Shown: positions 35,800 to 49,145, counted from the first letter of the stretch. The stretch: DNA of 64,000 nucleotides from Mytilus galloprovincialis (GCF_965363235.1 NC_134849.1:11868863-11932862), one strand, 5' to 3'. Numbers and translations: made by a program. Notes: generated from the letters alone by a model not told the origin.

Positions 35800-36412
35800 G
35801 GCATGACACGGGTTATGTTCTTCTCATATATCTTATGATAGTATGATACTAAACCCCTAACGGGAGGGATTGTGCCTGATATTCATATGATGAAGACATA
35901 ATCTTTCAATCAGTTTAATTGAGGTCTTGAGCTGGCATGTCAGTTAACTGCTAATAGTCTGTTGTTATTTATGTATTATTGTCATTTTATTTATTTTCTT
36001 TTGTTACATCTTTTGACATCGGACTCGAACTTTTCTTGAACTGAATTTTAATTTGCGTATTGTTATGCGTTTACTTTTCTACATTGGCCAGAGGTATAGG
36101 GGGAGGGTTGAGATCTCATAAACATGTTTAACCCCGACGCAATTTTGCGCCTGTCCCAATTCAGGAGCCTCTGGTCTTTGTTCGTCTTGTATGATTTTTA
36201 AATTTAGTTTCTTGTGTATAATTCGGAGTTTAGTATGACGTCCATTATCAGTGTACTAGTATACATATTTTTAGGGACCAGCTGAAGGACACCTACTGGT
36301 GCGGGAATTCTCGCTACATTGAAGATGCATTGGTGGACTTCGGCTGTTGTCTGCTCTATGATCGGGTTGTTGTCGCTTTGACACATTCTCCATTTCCTTT
36401 TTCAATTTTATT
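35800..36412 (+). mobile_element. Repeat R3, 3'-end copy
   Basis: It contains ttggcatgacacgggttatg, gagctggcatgtcagttaac and ttttgcgcctgtcccaattc, ending in gctttgacacattctccatt. It is closely similar over its whole length to 52538-53155, and lacks the coding remnant that precedes that copy, as expected of a 5'-truncated retroelement insertion. Confidence 0.65.
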
Positions 36413-36809
36413 TAGTACATTTTTTTTTTCTCTATAATTTGTCGAATGTAGTAAATCATAAACCTTTACTAAACCTGAAACTAAACTTTCCGCTTACCCT
36501 CTAGAGCAATTTGCTGATGTCTTAAACAAACAGTGAAGGACAGGCTAATTCGTCAGAGGCACACCATGTAATTCCGAGATCCACTGTGCAAGTCTATACA
36601 TAAAATTTCAAGGGCGCGAACATAATGTATGTGAACATTATTGCTTGTCAACTTCAAAAATCGTTTTGGATATGTTCCCGTTGTCGTACTCGTTAGCTTT
36701 TGTTCTTAGACTGACTTCTTCTTACTACCGACTTAAAACAAACCGGCTAAAAGTCTATTGCTTAAAACAGTGTAAGTGCTATATTCCACTGAAAGACAAT
36801 AACAATCAA

Positions 36810-37360
36810 AACCAAGGAGTAAACATAGACTCAAAATAACCAAAGGACATTTACATCATCAGTTATAAATAATAATTAAGAAACAACACGAACTCCACTA
36901 AAAACCGGGAGTGAAATCAGGTACTCCGAAAGGGTAAGCATTTCCTGTACCGTATACGGACCCGTCGTGTTATTTCTTTGTTCAGTTCGGTAAAGATGGA
37001 AGGTTATTATGACTGAGGAAGAATATCAGATATGATTTCTGACACATTTTGTTCATAAAGGCCAATCAGTTGATGATGGCGACCGTAAAATTTCTTTAGT
37101 CTTGATTGATTCATAGCAATGTCTTAGCAACTTTTGAGAAAGTAGTATTCCTTGTTCAACAAAATCAACGTACTTTGAGCTAGATCCAGAGTAACGTTTA
37201 AATTGAGACACATATACTCCATATGCTGGTGCCGATGGAATGTTGCTACACAGAAATGGAAAGTTGACTATAGGAAAATTAAAATCATCGCGTTTGTCAT
37301 AAGTTTTGGTATTCAACCTACTATCAGTAGTCATTTCGAGAAAAAGGTCTACATATGAAA
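36810..37360 (-). mobile_element. Second RT fragment plus R4 tail, decayed
   Basis: The region 37053-37355 encodes SYVDLFLEMTTDSRLNTKTY, then DKRDDFNFPIVNFPFLCSN and APAYGVYVSQ, matching the C-terminal part of the RT at 16892-17491. A frameshift near 37110 moves the next segment (KFYGRHHQLIGLYEQNVSEI) to another frame. The R4 tail follows at 36810-36985 in the same relative position as at 16598. The YIDD box is missing, so this copy is shorter and dead. Confidence 0.75.
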
Positions 37361-40300
37361 TGAAATTATGCTAAATGGTTAAAGTACCTTAATCTGTTCT
37401 CTGAATAACTATTATTCAATTTTATTTTCGTTATCTTTTTTGTGTGTTTTTTAATTATCCCCACATTACATATATGTATTATATTAATTCATTAAAACCA
37501 TACATGTTAAAAGTAAGTGTTCTTTAATAAGCCTAAATTATAAACTACAGTCTTTAATTAGCCCAAATTATATGAAGTGTTAAATGATAATTTAGGACAA
37601 ACACAGTCTTAGACTCTTTCATATTTCCATAATATCATACAAACAATTTGAATTTTCTACACTTCACAAACGTAGTCATTATTCGCATCATATTATTGAC
37701 TATAAGAAGTACTTAAACTTAGTATAAGTGATTTTGAAACGATCATGTTTTGGTTTATAATACTAATTGTGATACATGTTAAAGTATAAAAGTAAAATTT
37801 ACCTACAAATTCGTTGATAACAGCTGCATTCGTCTTTCACTTCCTCGTCCAATATGTTAATTAATATGTATTAAACATAAAGAAAAAGATGTGTAGGATT
37901 ATCATATTCCAAATATACACTGTTTATAGGCACTTCAACATCTTTCAAGTGACAATTTAGAAAAGGAAATGTAATGGTGGAAATTACTTGAGTTATTTGA
38001 AAACACATTTAATCTTTAACAAAATCTTTTCCAAATCATTATCTGTTCGATTATTGTCAATCAAGTGGAAAATAAATAAGTTCATTGCAGTGGATTTAGC
38101 AGGTTCACTTTATTTCATTTTTTTAATCTATAGATGGAAGACACAAAACAAAACATGTAATGATGTCTTAGACAATAGTATCTATTCTATTTTTAAATAT
38201 TGTGCTAAATCGTTATGTGAGGGGTGGGTTCATATCAAACCTGTATGATGCATCAAGTACGGTCATTTTTGGCCGAAAACATAATACAAGTTTAAAAAGA
38301 TACAACATAGATATATGTTTTGTTGTTTTTTTTCTGTTTTTCACAAGAAAAACGAAGCATTTATAGCTTTTCAATGTGAAAAAAAATCTTTATCTTTCAA
38401 CCATTTATTCTTAATCAAGATGAGCAGGGTCTAAATATAATCCTGTACAATAGTAGTATACATATCTCATTGTATACTTCCTTGTCAGAAAATTTTCATT
38501 TAGACTGTATTGTATATATATGAAGATAGTGATCATTTCCGTCGTGTTAAGTGAAAATACCAAGTACCATCACTTTTACATTAAATTTTATAGATATTCA
38601 ATAACTGTAAATTCACAAATAACACAAATTCCTGACATCGGAATACTGATCAGGTAGTTACGAATTTTCAGAAGATGGTATTTAAAAAATCAAATGCAAT
38701 AAAATAAAGGAATGCTTATAGTTTATACAATCAAAAAAGAGGTTTTACATTCTAACGTTAAATTCAAATAATAAATGTTCCTAAATTTCGTTAGTAAGGT
38801 CGATCTTGAACAATTCTAACTTTTATGCTTTGTTTAATCACGATTTTTTTGTAATATACCTGTTAGATACATTTAGAGATAACAATTGTTAAAGACTGAG
38901 AGTCGATAGTCTATAGTTGAGGCATTTAAATTGTGGACCATATCAAAAGAATAAAATGATTCACAAGTTATAATAACAACTTGTGTCCTTGCTATCCAAG
39001 CGTAGAGCAAGCCATTTTGATAAGAGGTATGACAAATAACATGGAACACCATTAACTATTCACATAATTTGATAATTAAAAAGGAAGAAAAGATGGAGTT
39101 CCAACTCTTACAATTCCCCCAATCAAGGGCCCGCTAATGCTACTCCACGCAATGATAATGTGTTTTTCAGTTCCGAGAAAAGACTTAAAGTCCATGTCAT
39201 GAATTTGAATGTCTTGAATGGCAGAGATATTTGTTAAGCTTTTTCCTTCACACCGATACGATTTCTACTGAGGCACTGGTGAAACACCTGAAACATTGAT
39301 TCAGAAGCTGAATTTACTTGGAAATAGAATACAGAAGGTTGGAACTCGAGGACATCGACATTTACATGATATATTGTCTCCAAGACTGTTGTTGGTCATC
39401 TGGTGACTAAGAACACATCCATGTTTTTCTATTTTGTTTTTGTTAACCGATGTTTCTTCTGTCACAAACTATTGATGGTATGGTAACAATGTTATGGGAG
39501 ATATTTTCTGCATTGGATTGCCGTCGAATAACAAATGGTTGTCCTTGGAAGGTGGAGCCGTCCCCTTAAAACTGTTTGTCGTCTCTCGACTATCGTTAAT
39601 TGTTTGTCAAAAGTATTCATTTATCTAACACGTCTAGTATACATCGTTTGCCCTCGGGTGTAACCACAACATTGTACAAACAATGCCCTGTACTCATGTG
39701 CTTATTGAAGAATTTTGTATTTTCCACCCATAAAAGTTGTCTCGATCGTTAACCTAGATACGAACTATAATTTGTTAAAATGTGTCTGATTTACCAGAGA
39801 GAAATAAATACCGATTGTGTCGTTTGTTGATAGAACGTTCAAAGAATTTGAAGGAAGTATAATATATGTAAGCCTACATCTTTCCATGAGTTTGTTAAAA
39901 TATTGCATTGACATGTAAACTGTACAAGGTAGAAAACGAAAGGGTCTTGCTAATTTTGTACAGTTGCAGTCAAAGTCTGAAGTGCAATTGTAAATAGTAT
40001 TTGAAGCGGAAATGTCCTTACAACTGTTACTAAATTATTTAATAGATACAAACAAAATGTATTAGTAAATGTATTTCAAACGGTATTTCACATCCTAAAT
40101 TTTACGGTAAAATTGTACTCAAAGCGCGGAAATCACGCGATGATCCGAGTAAACTCATCGAAGTTGTAAACAAAAGTTTTAATTATTAAAAGGTTATTTT
40201 CCCAATGTTGTAATGTTTAAATATATTTTTCCGACACAAATATCGATTTGTCATCATCAAATTAAAAGTGTATTCATTTCAAATGACTTTTTTGGGGGGA

Positions 40301-41886
40301 TGTATAAATACATATCCACGTTCATTTGCTATATAGAAATTACTCTATCTATGTATTACATTCAACTTATTTGTTAAAAGATTGACTTCTCGCTATAACA
40401 ATACATTTGTACTTTTATTTTTGGCATTGCTCAAGTCATATCTTCTTTGAATGTTCATGACGTAAAAATACTAAATCCTGTTTTTCAATAGATGTAGTCT
40501 CTGATGCAAGATTTGTTATTACTACTCATGTTAATTGTTATTCGCCCTCAAATAGGTTTCAGTATTTGCAAGTACTCTCAAGTCAGACTTTCATGTTAAT
40601 TTGAACTGTTGATACCATTTATTATTTTATTTTTTTATTTTTGGTGTTTACTTAATTTAGCTTTGATTCTCGTCTGTTTATTTTTGATGTATACCAGCTT
40701 TAGTTTAAACAGTATTCATTAATGAATACTTTTATAAATCCGTCTCCCTATATATACCAGCTTTGGTATGCTTATAAATTTTCACTTATCGTACAATGTA
40801 CAACCAAGTTGTTTATTTTGAGGAAAAAAAATGTCGCATTCTATTACTGTTTACCTTACAACAAAACTATTTCCTCCTACCTTAGTGTATATTCTTTTAT
40901 TTTGCGGTTATTTGTCCATGGTATAATGGTTGTTGCTTTATATTTAAGAAATAATTCATGGAAGCGATAGATTTGTTGGAAATTTACACATGGCCTGGGC
41001 CGTGATATTCGAATTTTATCCTGAGCGTTAGCTGTGTGTGGCTGTTCTATTTTACCCACTGTTCGATAAATGTAAAACAAATTTAATAAACCTGCATGAA
41101 TGATTTCTTAACTAACCGCTAGAAAAAAAATGTGATTCCTTTTGTTACTTCTCAGTAAACCCAACATTTGCAATTTTCATTTTACATTTTTTATCGTAAG
41201 CTAACGTCAAATTCACTGTTGACATGTTGTAACCAAGGAGCCGCCATGTTGACTTGTTGAAATCAGTAAATGTGCGAATAATGCAATAGAACAGAAAACA
41301 AGCAACACCTACCTCAATAATTTATTTTAATGCAATTGTATCCGAGTTTAGAAGGTAAACGCAATAGAAAAACCTTCAGCTTTGACGTTTTCATTCAGCG
41401 GTATACTAATGTTGCCTTTATTATTCATACGTATGACGTCATGTTTTGAAATGACGTTAATGCGCCAAAATAATTACTGGAATTTCGCTGAATTTTAATT
41501 TATTTTGTTTTTGTCCATTTTTTCGTTCTCTAATGTGTAAATTCTTTTTGTTATGCGTCAGAATCAGAATAAATGTTCTGTAGGGTTTTATTCAATTGTA
41601 ATTGTTAACACAGCGAAATCCACAACCGTTTACACATAGGTTACGATACATGTGGATTTACGTGGGAGGCATATTTAAACAGCCATTTATGTACATCTTG
41701 GAGTCTGCGCTAAGTATAGATATATCGAGAATTTTATCACGGTGTTGTTTACAAAGCGAAAGAAGCACGTCATATTAGAATGTTTAATATCCGATTCCTT
41801 ATTTCATTGATTCTGAATTAACATTTCGTCATTTCTATGATGTGAGGTTTAACTATCGGTTCATGTAAGGGTGACGGTTGTTTCAT
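37361..41886. other. 4.5 kb without recognisable gene
   Basis: This is the longest quiet stretch of the window. The open frames are short and carry no domain I recognise, and no exon of the receptor family is present. The segment at 39080-39420 is less AT-rich than its surroundings but has stops in every frame I read. Confidence 0.4.
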
Positions 41887-41890
41887 AATT

Positions 41891-42094
41891 AGGTCTTTCC
41901 ACCTTTCCGTGGAAAGACCTATTGCTTTTGTTCTGATTATTAGGTCTTTCCACCTTTCCGTGGAAAGACCTATTGCTTTTGTTCTGATTATTAGGTCTTT
42001 CCACCTTTCCGTGGAAAGACCTATAGGTTTTGTTCTGATTATTAGGTCTTTCCACCTTTCCGTGGAAAGACCTATTGAATTTGTTCTGATTATT
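41891..42094. repeat. Four hairpins, 51-bp period
   Basis: AGGTCTTTCCAC-ctttcc-GTGGAAAGACCT type hairpins recur at 41891, 41942, 41993 and 42044. The period is divisible by three, so both strands read as periodic 17-residue open frames. These are artefacts of the repeat. Confidence 0.9.
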
Positions 42095-45000
42095 ATTATT
42101 TTTTTTTTTTTTTCTTCCGCCTAATTTTTTTTCTTGCGTATTATTGATGTTTCAAAAGATGTCGCTTAGATATTTGGAATATGGTATCGTATAGTTTATA
42201 CGCTTTAAAACTTTACAACTGTGTAACAAAATACTTTACGTTGTAAGAGTTATCTCCCCAAACACTGTTTTTCTTGTGGCCACTACTCCTTCGCAACCGT
42301 TAAAGATTATTTATTTTATTTTACCAAATTGCTCGTTACATCTTCAGGATTAGGATATTCATTTGGACCGAAGCTTTACGGAGACTCCATATGAGAGTTA
42401 TTCCCCCTTTTTCATTTAATTAAGTGATATGCATTTCTAAATGGTAAACCATAAGTGATAAAGACATAGGGTCTTTAGATTTGGGGTCCTTGGTCGAAAA
42501 TAATAAAAATGAGGTCAAGGTCAAAGGTCAAGGTCATATTCTAAATTTTGATTTTGGCTTATTTTCATTTATTTTCAAATACCTTATGACATATCGACAA
42601 ATAATTTTTCATAAATTGTTAGTTGCGACATGTCCTTACTTGTATATTTTGATTGAAAGGGTGCGCAGACAATAAATGGGAGTTTTTGCCCATCTTACAT
42701 TTAGAATTACGCGTAAAGTGATATTACTCATTAACCAAACATATTAAAGACCTAGGGTCTTTTTATTTAAGGTCCTTGGTTTGTGACCTTGAAATTGAGG
42801 TCAAGGTCATAGGTTAATAGGACGTTCTAGATTTTGACCTTTGCTTTAAATTCGTATTAATATATCATAAAGCCATAGGAACTAACATTTTAAACTGATT
42901 TTTTATATTTCAATATCAAAATAGATCTTTACTAGTGGAAAGACCTTCAATTGTTCTCTGAACAATTGGTTTTTAATTTTTTTTTTTTTTCTTCTGCCTA
43001 ATTTTTTTTCTTGCGTAGTATTGATGTTTCAAAAGATGTCGCTTAGATATTTGGAATATGATATCGTATAGTTTATACGCTTTAAAAATTTACAACCACG
43101 TAACAAAATACTTTATGTTGTAAGAGTTATCTTCCCAAACATTGTTTTTCTTGTGGCCACTACTCCTTCGCAACCGTAAAAGATTACGAAAAATTTATTT
43201 TACCAAATTGCTCGTTACATCTTGAGGATTAGGCAATTCCCTTGGACTGAAGCTTTCCAGAGACTCCATATGAGAGTTATTTCCCCTTATGTAAATGATA
43301 TAAGTAATATGCATTTCTAACTGGTAAACAATAAGTGATAGAGACCTAGGGTCTTCAGATTTGAGGTTCTTGGTCCAAAACAATGAAAATGAGGTCAAGG
43401 TCAAAGGTCAAGGTCATGTTCTAAATTTTGATTTTTGCTTATTTTCACTGATTTTCAAATACCGTATGATATACATGTATCGACAAATAATTTTTCATAA
43501 ATTGTAAGTTGCGACATGTCCTTACTTGTATATTTTGGTTGAAAGGGTGTGCAGACAATAAATGGGAGTTTTTGCCCATCTTATATTTAGGTTTACCCGT
43601 AAAGTGATATTACTCTTTAACAAAACATATTAAAGACCAAGGGTCTTTTTATTTAAGGTCCTTGGTTTATGGCCTTGAAATTAAGGTCAAGGTCATAGGT
43701 TTATAGGACGTTCTAGATTTTGACCTTTGCTTTATATTGATATTAATACATCATAAAGCCATAGGAACTAACATTTTAAACTGATTTTTCATATTTCAAT
43801 ATCAAAATAGATCTTTACTAGTGGAAAGACCTTCAATTGTTCTCTGAACAATTGGTTTTTAATTATTTATTTTTTTCTTCCGCCTAATTTTTTTCTTGCG
43901 TAGTATTGTTGTTTAATAAGTTGTCGCTTAGATATTTGGAATATGATATCGTATAGTTTATACGCTTTAAAAATTTACAACTGCGTAACAAAATACTTTA
44001 CGTTGTAAGAGTTATCTCCCCAATCACTGTTTTTCTTGTGGCCACTACTCCTTCGCAACCGTAAAAGATTACGACAAAATTATTTTACCAAATTGCTCGT
44101 TACATCTTCAGGATTAGGATTTTAATTTTGACCGAAGCTATCCAGAGACTCCATATGAGAGTTATTCCCCCTTATGTATTTGATATAGGTGATATGCGTT
44201 TCTAACTGGTAAACCATAAGTGATATAGACCTAGGGTCTCTTGATTTGAAAATAAGGTCAAGGTCAAAGGTCAAGGTCATATTCTAAAATTTGATTTTGG
44301 CTTATTTTCACTTATTTTCAAATACCGTATGACATATCGACAAATATTTTTTCCTAAATTGTTAGTTGCAACATGTCCTTACTTGTATATTTTGGTTGAA
44401 AGGGTGCGCATACAATAAATGGGAGTTTTTGTCCATCTTACATTTAGAATTACGCGTAAAGTGGTAATACTCATTAACCAAACATATTAAAGACCTTGGG
44501 TCTTATGATTTAAGGTCCTTGGTTTGTGACCTTGAAATTGAGGTCAAGGTCATAGGTTAAAAGGACGTTCTAGATTTTGACCTTTGCTTTAAATTCATAT
44601 AAATACATCATAAAGCCATAGGAACTAACATTTTAAACTGATTTTTCATATTTCAATATCAAAATAGCTCTTTTTGATTATTTTTTTTTTTTTTATTCTT
44701 CCGCCTAAATTTTTTCTTGCGTATTGTTGATGTTTCAAAAGATGTCGCTTAGATATTTGGAAAATGATATCATATAGTTTATACGCTTTAAAAATTTTCA
44801 ACCTCGTAACAAAATACTTTACGTTGTAAGAGTTATCTCCCCAAACACTGTTTTTCTTGTGGCCACTACTCCTTCGCAACCGTAAAAGATTACAACAAAT
44901 TTATTTTACCAAATTGCTCGTTACATTTCTAGAATTAGGCAATTCATTTGGACCGAAGCTTTCCAGAGACTCCATAGGAGAGTTATCTCCCCTTATGTAA

Positions 45001-46449
45001 ATGATATAAGTATTATGCATTTCTTACTGGTAAACCATAAGTGATAGAGACCTAGGGTCTTCAGATTTGAGGTCCTTGGTCCAAAAAAATGAAAATGAGG
45101 TCAAGGTCAAAGGTCAAGGTCATGTTCTAAAATTTGATTTTTGCTGATTTTCACTGATTTTCAAATACCGTATGACATATCGACAAATATTTTTTCATAA
45201 ATTGTTAGTTGCGACATGTCCTTACTTGTATATTTTGGGTGAAAGGGTGCGCAGACAATAAATGGGAGTTTTTGCCCATCTTACATTTAGAATTAAGCGT
45301 AAAGTGATATTACTCATTAACCAAACATATTGAAGACCTAGGGTCTTTTGATTTAAGATCCTTGGTTTGTGACCTTGAAATTGTGGTCAAGGTCATAGGT
45401 TTATAGGACGATCTAGATTTTGACCTTTGCTTTAAATTGATATTAATACATCATAAAGCCATAGGAACTAACATTTTAAACTGATTTTTCATATTTCAAT
45501 GTCAAAATAGATCTTTACTAGTGGAAAGACCTTCAATTGTTCTCTGAACAATTGGTTTTTAATTATTATTATTTTTTTTTTTTTTTCTTCCGCCAAAATT
45601 TTTTCTTGCATATTGTTGATGTTTCAAAAGATGTCGCTTAGATATTTGGAATATGATATTGAATAGTTTATACGCTTTAAAAATTTTCAACCGCGTTACA
45701 AAATACTTTACATTGTAAGAGTTATCTCCCCAAACACTGTTTTTATTGTGGCCACTACTCCTTCGCAACCGTAAAAGATTATTACAAATTTATTTTACCA
45801 AATTGCTCGTTACATCTTCAGAATTATGCAATTCATTTGGACCGAAGCTTTCCAGAGACTCCATATGAGAGTTATTTCCCCTTATGTAAATGATATAAGT
45901 ATTATGCATTTCTAACTGGTAAACCATAAGTGATAGAGACCTAGGGTCTTCAGATTTGAGGTCCTTGGTCCAAAAAAATGAAAATGAGGTCAAGGTCAAA
46001 GGTCAAGGTCATGTTCTAAATTTTGATTTTTGCTTATTTTCACTGATTTTCAAATACCATATGACATATCGACAAATAATTTTTCATAAATTGTTAGTTG
46101 CGACATATCCTTACTTGTATATTTTGGGTGAAAGGGTGCGCAGACAATAAATGGGAGTTTTTGCCCATCTTATATTTAGGTTTACCCGTAAAGTGATATT
46201 ACTCTTTAACCAAACATATTAAAGACCTAGGGTCTTTTGATTTAAGATCCTTGGTTTGTGACCTTGAAATTGAGGTCAAGGTCATAGGTTAATAGGACGT
46301 TCTAGATTTTGACCTTTGCTTTAAATTGATATTAATACATCATAAAGCCATAGGAACTAACATTTTAAACTGATTTTTCATATTTCAATATCAAAATAGA
46401 TCTTTACTAGTGGAAAGACCTTCAATTGTTCTCTGAACAATTGGTTTTT
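41891..46449 (+). mobile_element. HE element, tandem array of five short-type units
   Basis: AATT flanks both ends (41887-41890 and 46450-46453). The left end has four hairpins in a 51-bp array, followed by five head-to-tail units of about 840-890 bp: roughly 42095-42978, 42979-43863, 43864-44685, 44686-45564 and 45565-46449. Each unit starts with a T-run and cttccgcctaattttttt and has a four-fold AGGTCA cluster (at 42512, 43392, 44255, 45098 and 45987). Units 1, 2, 4 and 5 end with CAATTGTTC-tct-GAACAATTG and ggtttttaatt; unit 3 has lost its terminal hairpin. The recurring short open frames (such as MRRSSGHNKNSVWGDNSYN) repeat with the unit and are not genes. Confidence 0.85.
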
Positions 46450-46631
46450 AATTGTTTCTCGTTTTTCGTTTCTCGGGTTTTTTTAATGATAAGACTGTTG
46501 CTTTCCATGTTTGGAATATTTTATACTAGTATTTTAGGGGTTTCTTTAAAACTTGATGTTTAGTGTGAGCAAATGCTCCGTGTTGAAGACTGTACTGTGA
46601 CCTATAATGATTTCCCTTAACAAATTGTGAC

Positions 46632-47038
46632 TTAAGGATGTACTTAGGTGAGGTTTTGGAAATTATGTCAAATGTTCGGACTCTTTGGTGTTTTTCCATA
46701 CAATACAATGTAAAATATTTTGCCCCATTACACCCATTTATTTTTGCAAATAAGACTTAATAGCTCATGAAAGCTCATTTGCCAAAAATTTAGAAGATTC
46801 CTAATTTTCTTTCCTTTGTTTTGAGACCTAATAATACCAATGCAAATATAAGGTAAAAGTCTGAATCAGCCTTTTCCCGCCATATTTTAAATCTCAAATA
46901 TCTCGAAAGGGAGGTCCATGACCTATCAATATTTTTAGCTTATTTTATTCCTTAATTGATGCTCTACCAGCTTACAGTATCAATTTTAACGTCTTAATTT
47001 ATTAATTTTCACCTAACCTCACCTAAGTACATCCTTAA
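46632..47038. mobile_element. MITE with TTAA flanks (piggyBac-like)
   Basis: TTAA at 46632-46635 and 47035-47038 brackets a 20-bp perfect terminal inverted repeat (GGATGTACTTAGGTGAGGTT and its complement). The interior has no transposase. A TTAA target duplication is characteristic of piggyBac-type elements; assignment beyond that is inference. It lies about 600 bp past the gene C stop codon. Confidence 0.8.
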
Positions 47039-47589
47039 ATGTAGACTTGTCTAATTGTCACCCTTATCGCATGATACTTTGTTGTTTACCTGTACGAAAT
47101 CCCCCAAATGTTGGTATCCTACGAATAATACTGAATCTACAGTAGTATGTTTATTAAATCATCGAGAATGTACATCACAACAGTTACAAGTTATTATGTG
47201 TTAAATCATCCATGAAAGGAAAAGTCTGTCTTTCTAATTCGTGTTATCTTTCTGATTTCTGAAATTTTTGTTCGGTCCAAAGATGATATGCATGTGTTCG
47301 TCCCCGAAACGATGATCATATCTGTTGTAGGTTCTTGCCCACTTGCAACATACTCGGAAATTATATACAAAAATAAATTAGAGTTCCAACACCCTTAAGA
47401 AAAATTGACAATTAGTTTAAGTGAAGTACCACCAAATAATAGTGCGTCACATCCGGTTGAAAACGAAAAAGGATCTATTGAGTTTGATTGATTGATTGTA
47501 AGTTTTGACTAAACGATGGCAATATGAATAATACTCATCATAGTTTAATGTTTGTAAACGATGTGTGACGCATATGTTTCACCAAATTA

Positions 47590-47595
47590 TTTATT
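47590..47595 (-). promoter_or_regulatory. Candidate poly(A) signal of gene C
   Basis: AATAAA on the minus strand lies 40 nt past the gene C stop codon. In such AT-rich sequence the hexamer can occur by chance. Confidence 0.35.
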
Positions 47596-47634
47596 TTTTC
47601 ATTTCAGGCATATATAATAAATTGAAATTCAGCA

Positions 47635-47812
47635 TCACTTCTGAGAGATATTCTCGTAGAAATCTTGTCCTAAGTTGTCATACGTGTCCCCTGGTACATT
47701 ACTTTGCCTGTTGTTGGTTTTACTTATAACCGTCTGTGTATTGTTCTGGTTGGTGTAAACCGAATAAACACCTGTTGTTTGATTTATCTTTAAGTCATCA
47801 TATGACTCCTCA
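47635..47812 (-). CDS. Gene C exon 7: tyrosine-rich tail
   Basis: This 178-nt exon follows a TTTTTTTTACAG acceptor. It starts EESYDDLKINQTTGVYSVYT and ends PGDTYDNLGQDFYENISQK followed by TGA. It begins with the same EE-x-Y arrangement as the gene B tail exons and ends, like gene B, in a YEN motif. Confidence 0.85.
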
Positions 47813-48382
47813 CTGTAAAAAAAACAATTTTAAGGTACAAATTGATATTCCGCCAAATAGTTCAATTTTGATAATCGAAATAAATTGATATCAATTGATG
47901 ATACATTGATATTATATCGCGATAACGTAGTTGTGTTTCGAAAAAAAAAAACATCGGTTCATTCAGTTATTGACTTTACTTAAAGCATACCCGATCATTA
48001 AGTTGGTTAAACCGGTTAGCAATCTGAAGTTCAAGACTCTATTGACCTACCTTATTTCTTGAATTTCATATTATTTTTTGAATATATACTCTATTTTATT
48101 CTCCGACTAAACGATGGCAATATGAATCAACGAAGATGTTTGGATCAATCAGTGAAGCAGCATACGTAGCTTTTATGCAACTTTGGACAAATGATTAGTT
48201 TACTGTGTTATATTTTGTATTGTTGATTTAAGTTGTTTTTTCCAAACATAAAGTTTGAGCCTTTGTACTTTATAAAGCTAAAGACTACTCAGAATGAAAT
48301 GAACTACTAAAACAAGTGGTAGACTGTAACTATAAGGTATGTGCAATCTCAAAAATTCAAAATATTTAAAATAAACACTTAC

Positions 48383-48404
48383 GGTTTGCTGCTTTGATTT
48401 GCAC
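48383..48404 (-). CDS. Gene C exon 6: 22-nt mini-exon
   Basis: An AATAG acceptor and CC|GTAAGTG donor bracket 22 nt (phase 1 to 2) reading SANQSSKP with neighbours. It is needed to join the transmembrane and tail exons in frame. Confidence 0.72.
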
Positions 48405-48477
48405 CTATTATTGTTAAAGAAAATTTCTCAATTCAGTAACAGTAAGTTTTTATAGTCATTGTATGACACAACTTTTC

Positions 48478-48612
48478 GGAATTTTAAATCCTCAGTGCTC
48501 TACTTTTTACTTTATAACTATTAAGATCTGAGCGTTACTGATGAGTCTTGTGTAGACGAAACGCGCGTCTGACGTATCAAATTATAATCCTGGTACCTTT
48601 GATAACGTTTTG
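48478..48612 (+). repeat. Repeat R2 in gene C intron
   Basis: It contains gacgaaacgcgcgtctgacg and ends cctggtacctttgataacg. It lies between the mini-exon and transmembrane exon of gene C. Confidence 0.7.
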
Positions 48613-49145
48613 ACCTTAACTGTTTAGTTCAATTTTGGTAATATCATTCTGCACAACTTGGTATTTCTATATTCGACCATTGTGTCATTGTTTTATGTTC
48701 ATTTTTCTGTATTCTTGTCTTTCAGTTTTCCTCATGTGCTTTGTCTTTAATGTGTTTTTATACGTGTTTTTTTATATATATATTAGTTGTTTTTTCTAAA
48801 ACTGATTAGAACCATAACACAATATCGCCTTCTACTGTATATATATCTGAGTTTTTTTCACTCACAAATATTTGTCAATAAATTTGAATTTATAATAATA
48901 CAATTGAGAGGATTAGCTAGCTAAAAAACTTGGTTTTATGCATCATAGTATACATCATTAAATTTATGGACTAAGTCAGGAATATAAATGATATTTCTCT
49001 TCGGTGACCTGTTTTAGCTTTTGATAAGGGACTTTTCGTTTTGAATATTCCTTTGGGTTCGTTACTTTGTAATTTTACTTTTTATAATAATATACAACTT
49101 CTTTTTGTTACAACGTTACCATAGGTTTAAAAAAATAATAATTAC

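Noticed and set aside
39080..39420. Less AT-rich patch that might be a gene remnant
   Set aside because: Both strands have stops in every frame I read and no motif was recognised; a translated search would be needed to revive it.
41861..42124. Periodic 17-residue repeat proteins on both strands (MERPNNQNKT... and MERPIAFVLI...)
   Set aside because: They come from a 51-bp hairpin array whose period is a multiple of three; both strands are open for that reason and there is no start, domain or splice context.
47635..47812. Canonical ITAM in the gene C tail
   Set aside because: YDNL and YENI are separated by four residues, outside the usual six to eight, so only 'ITAM-like' is justified.
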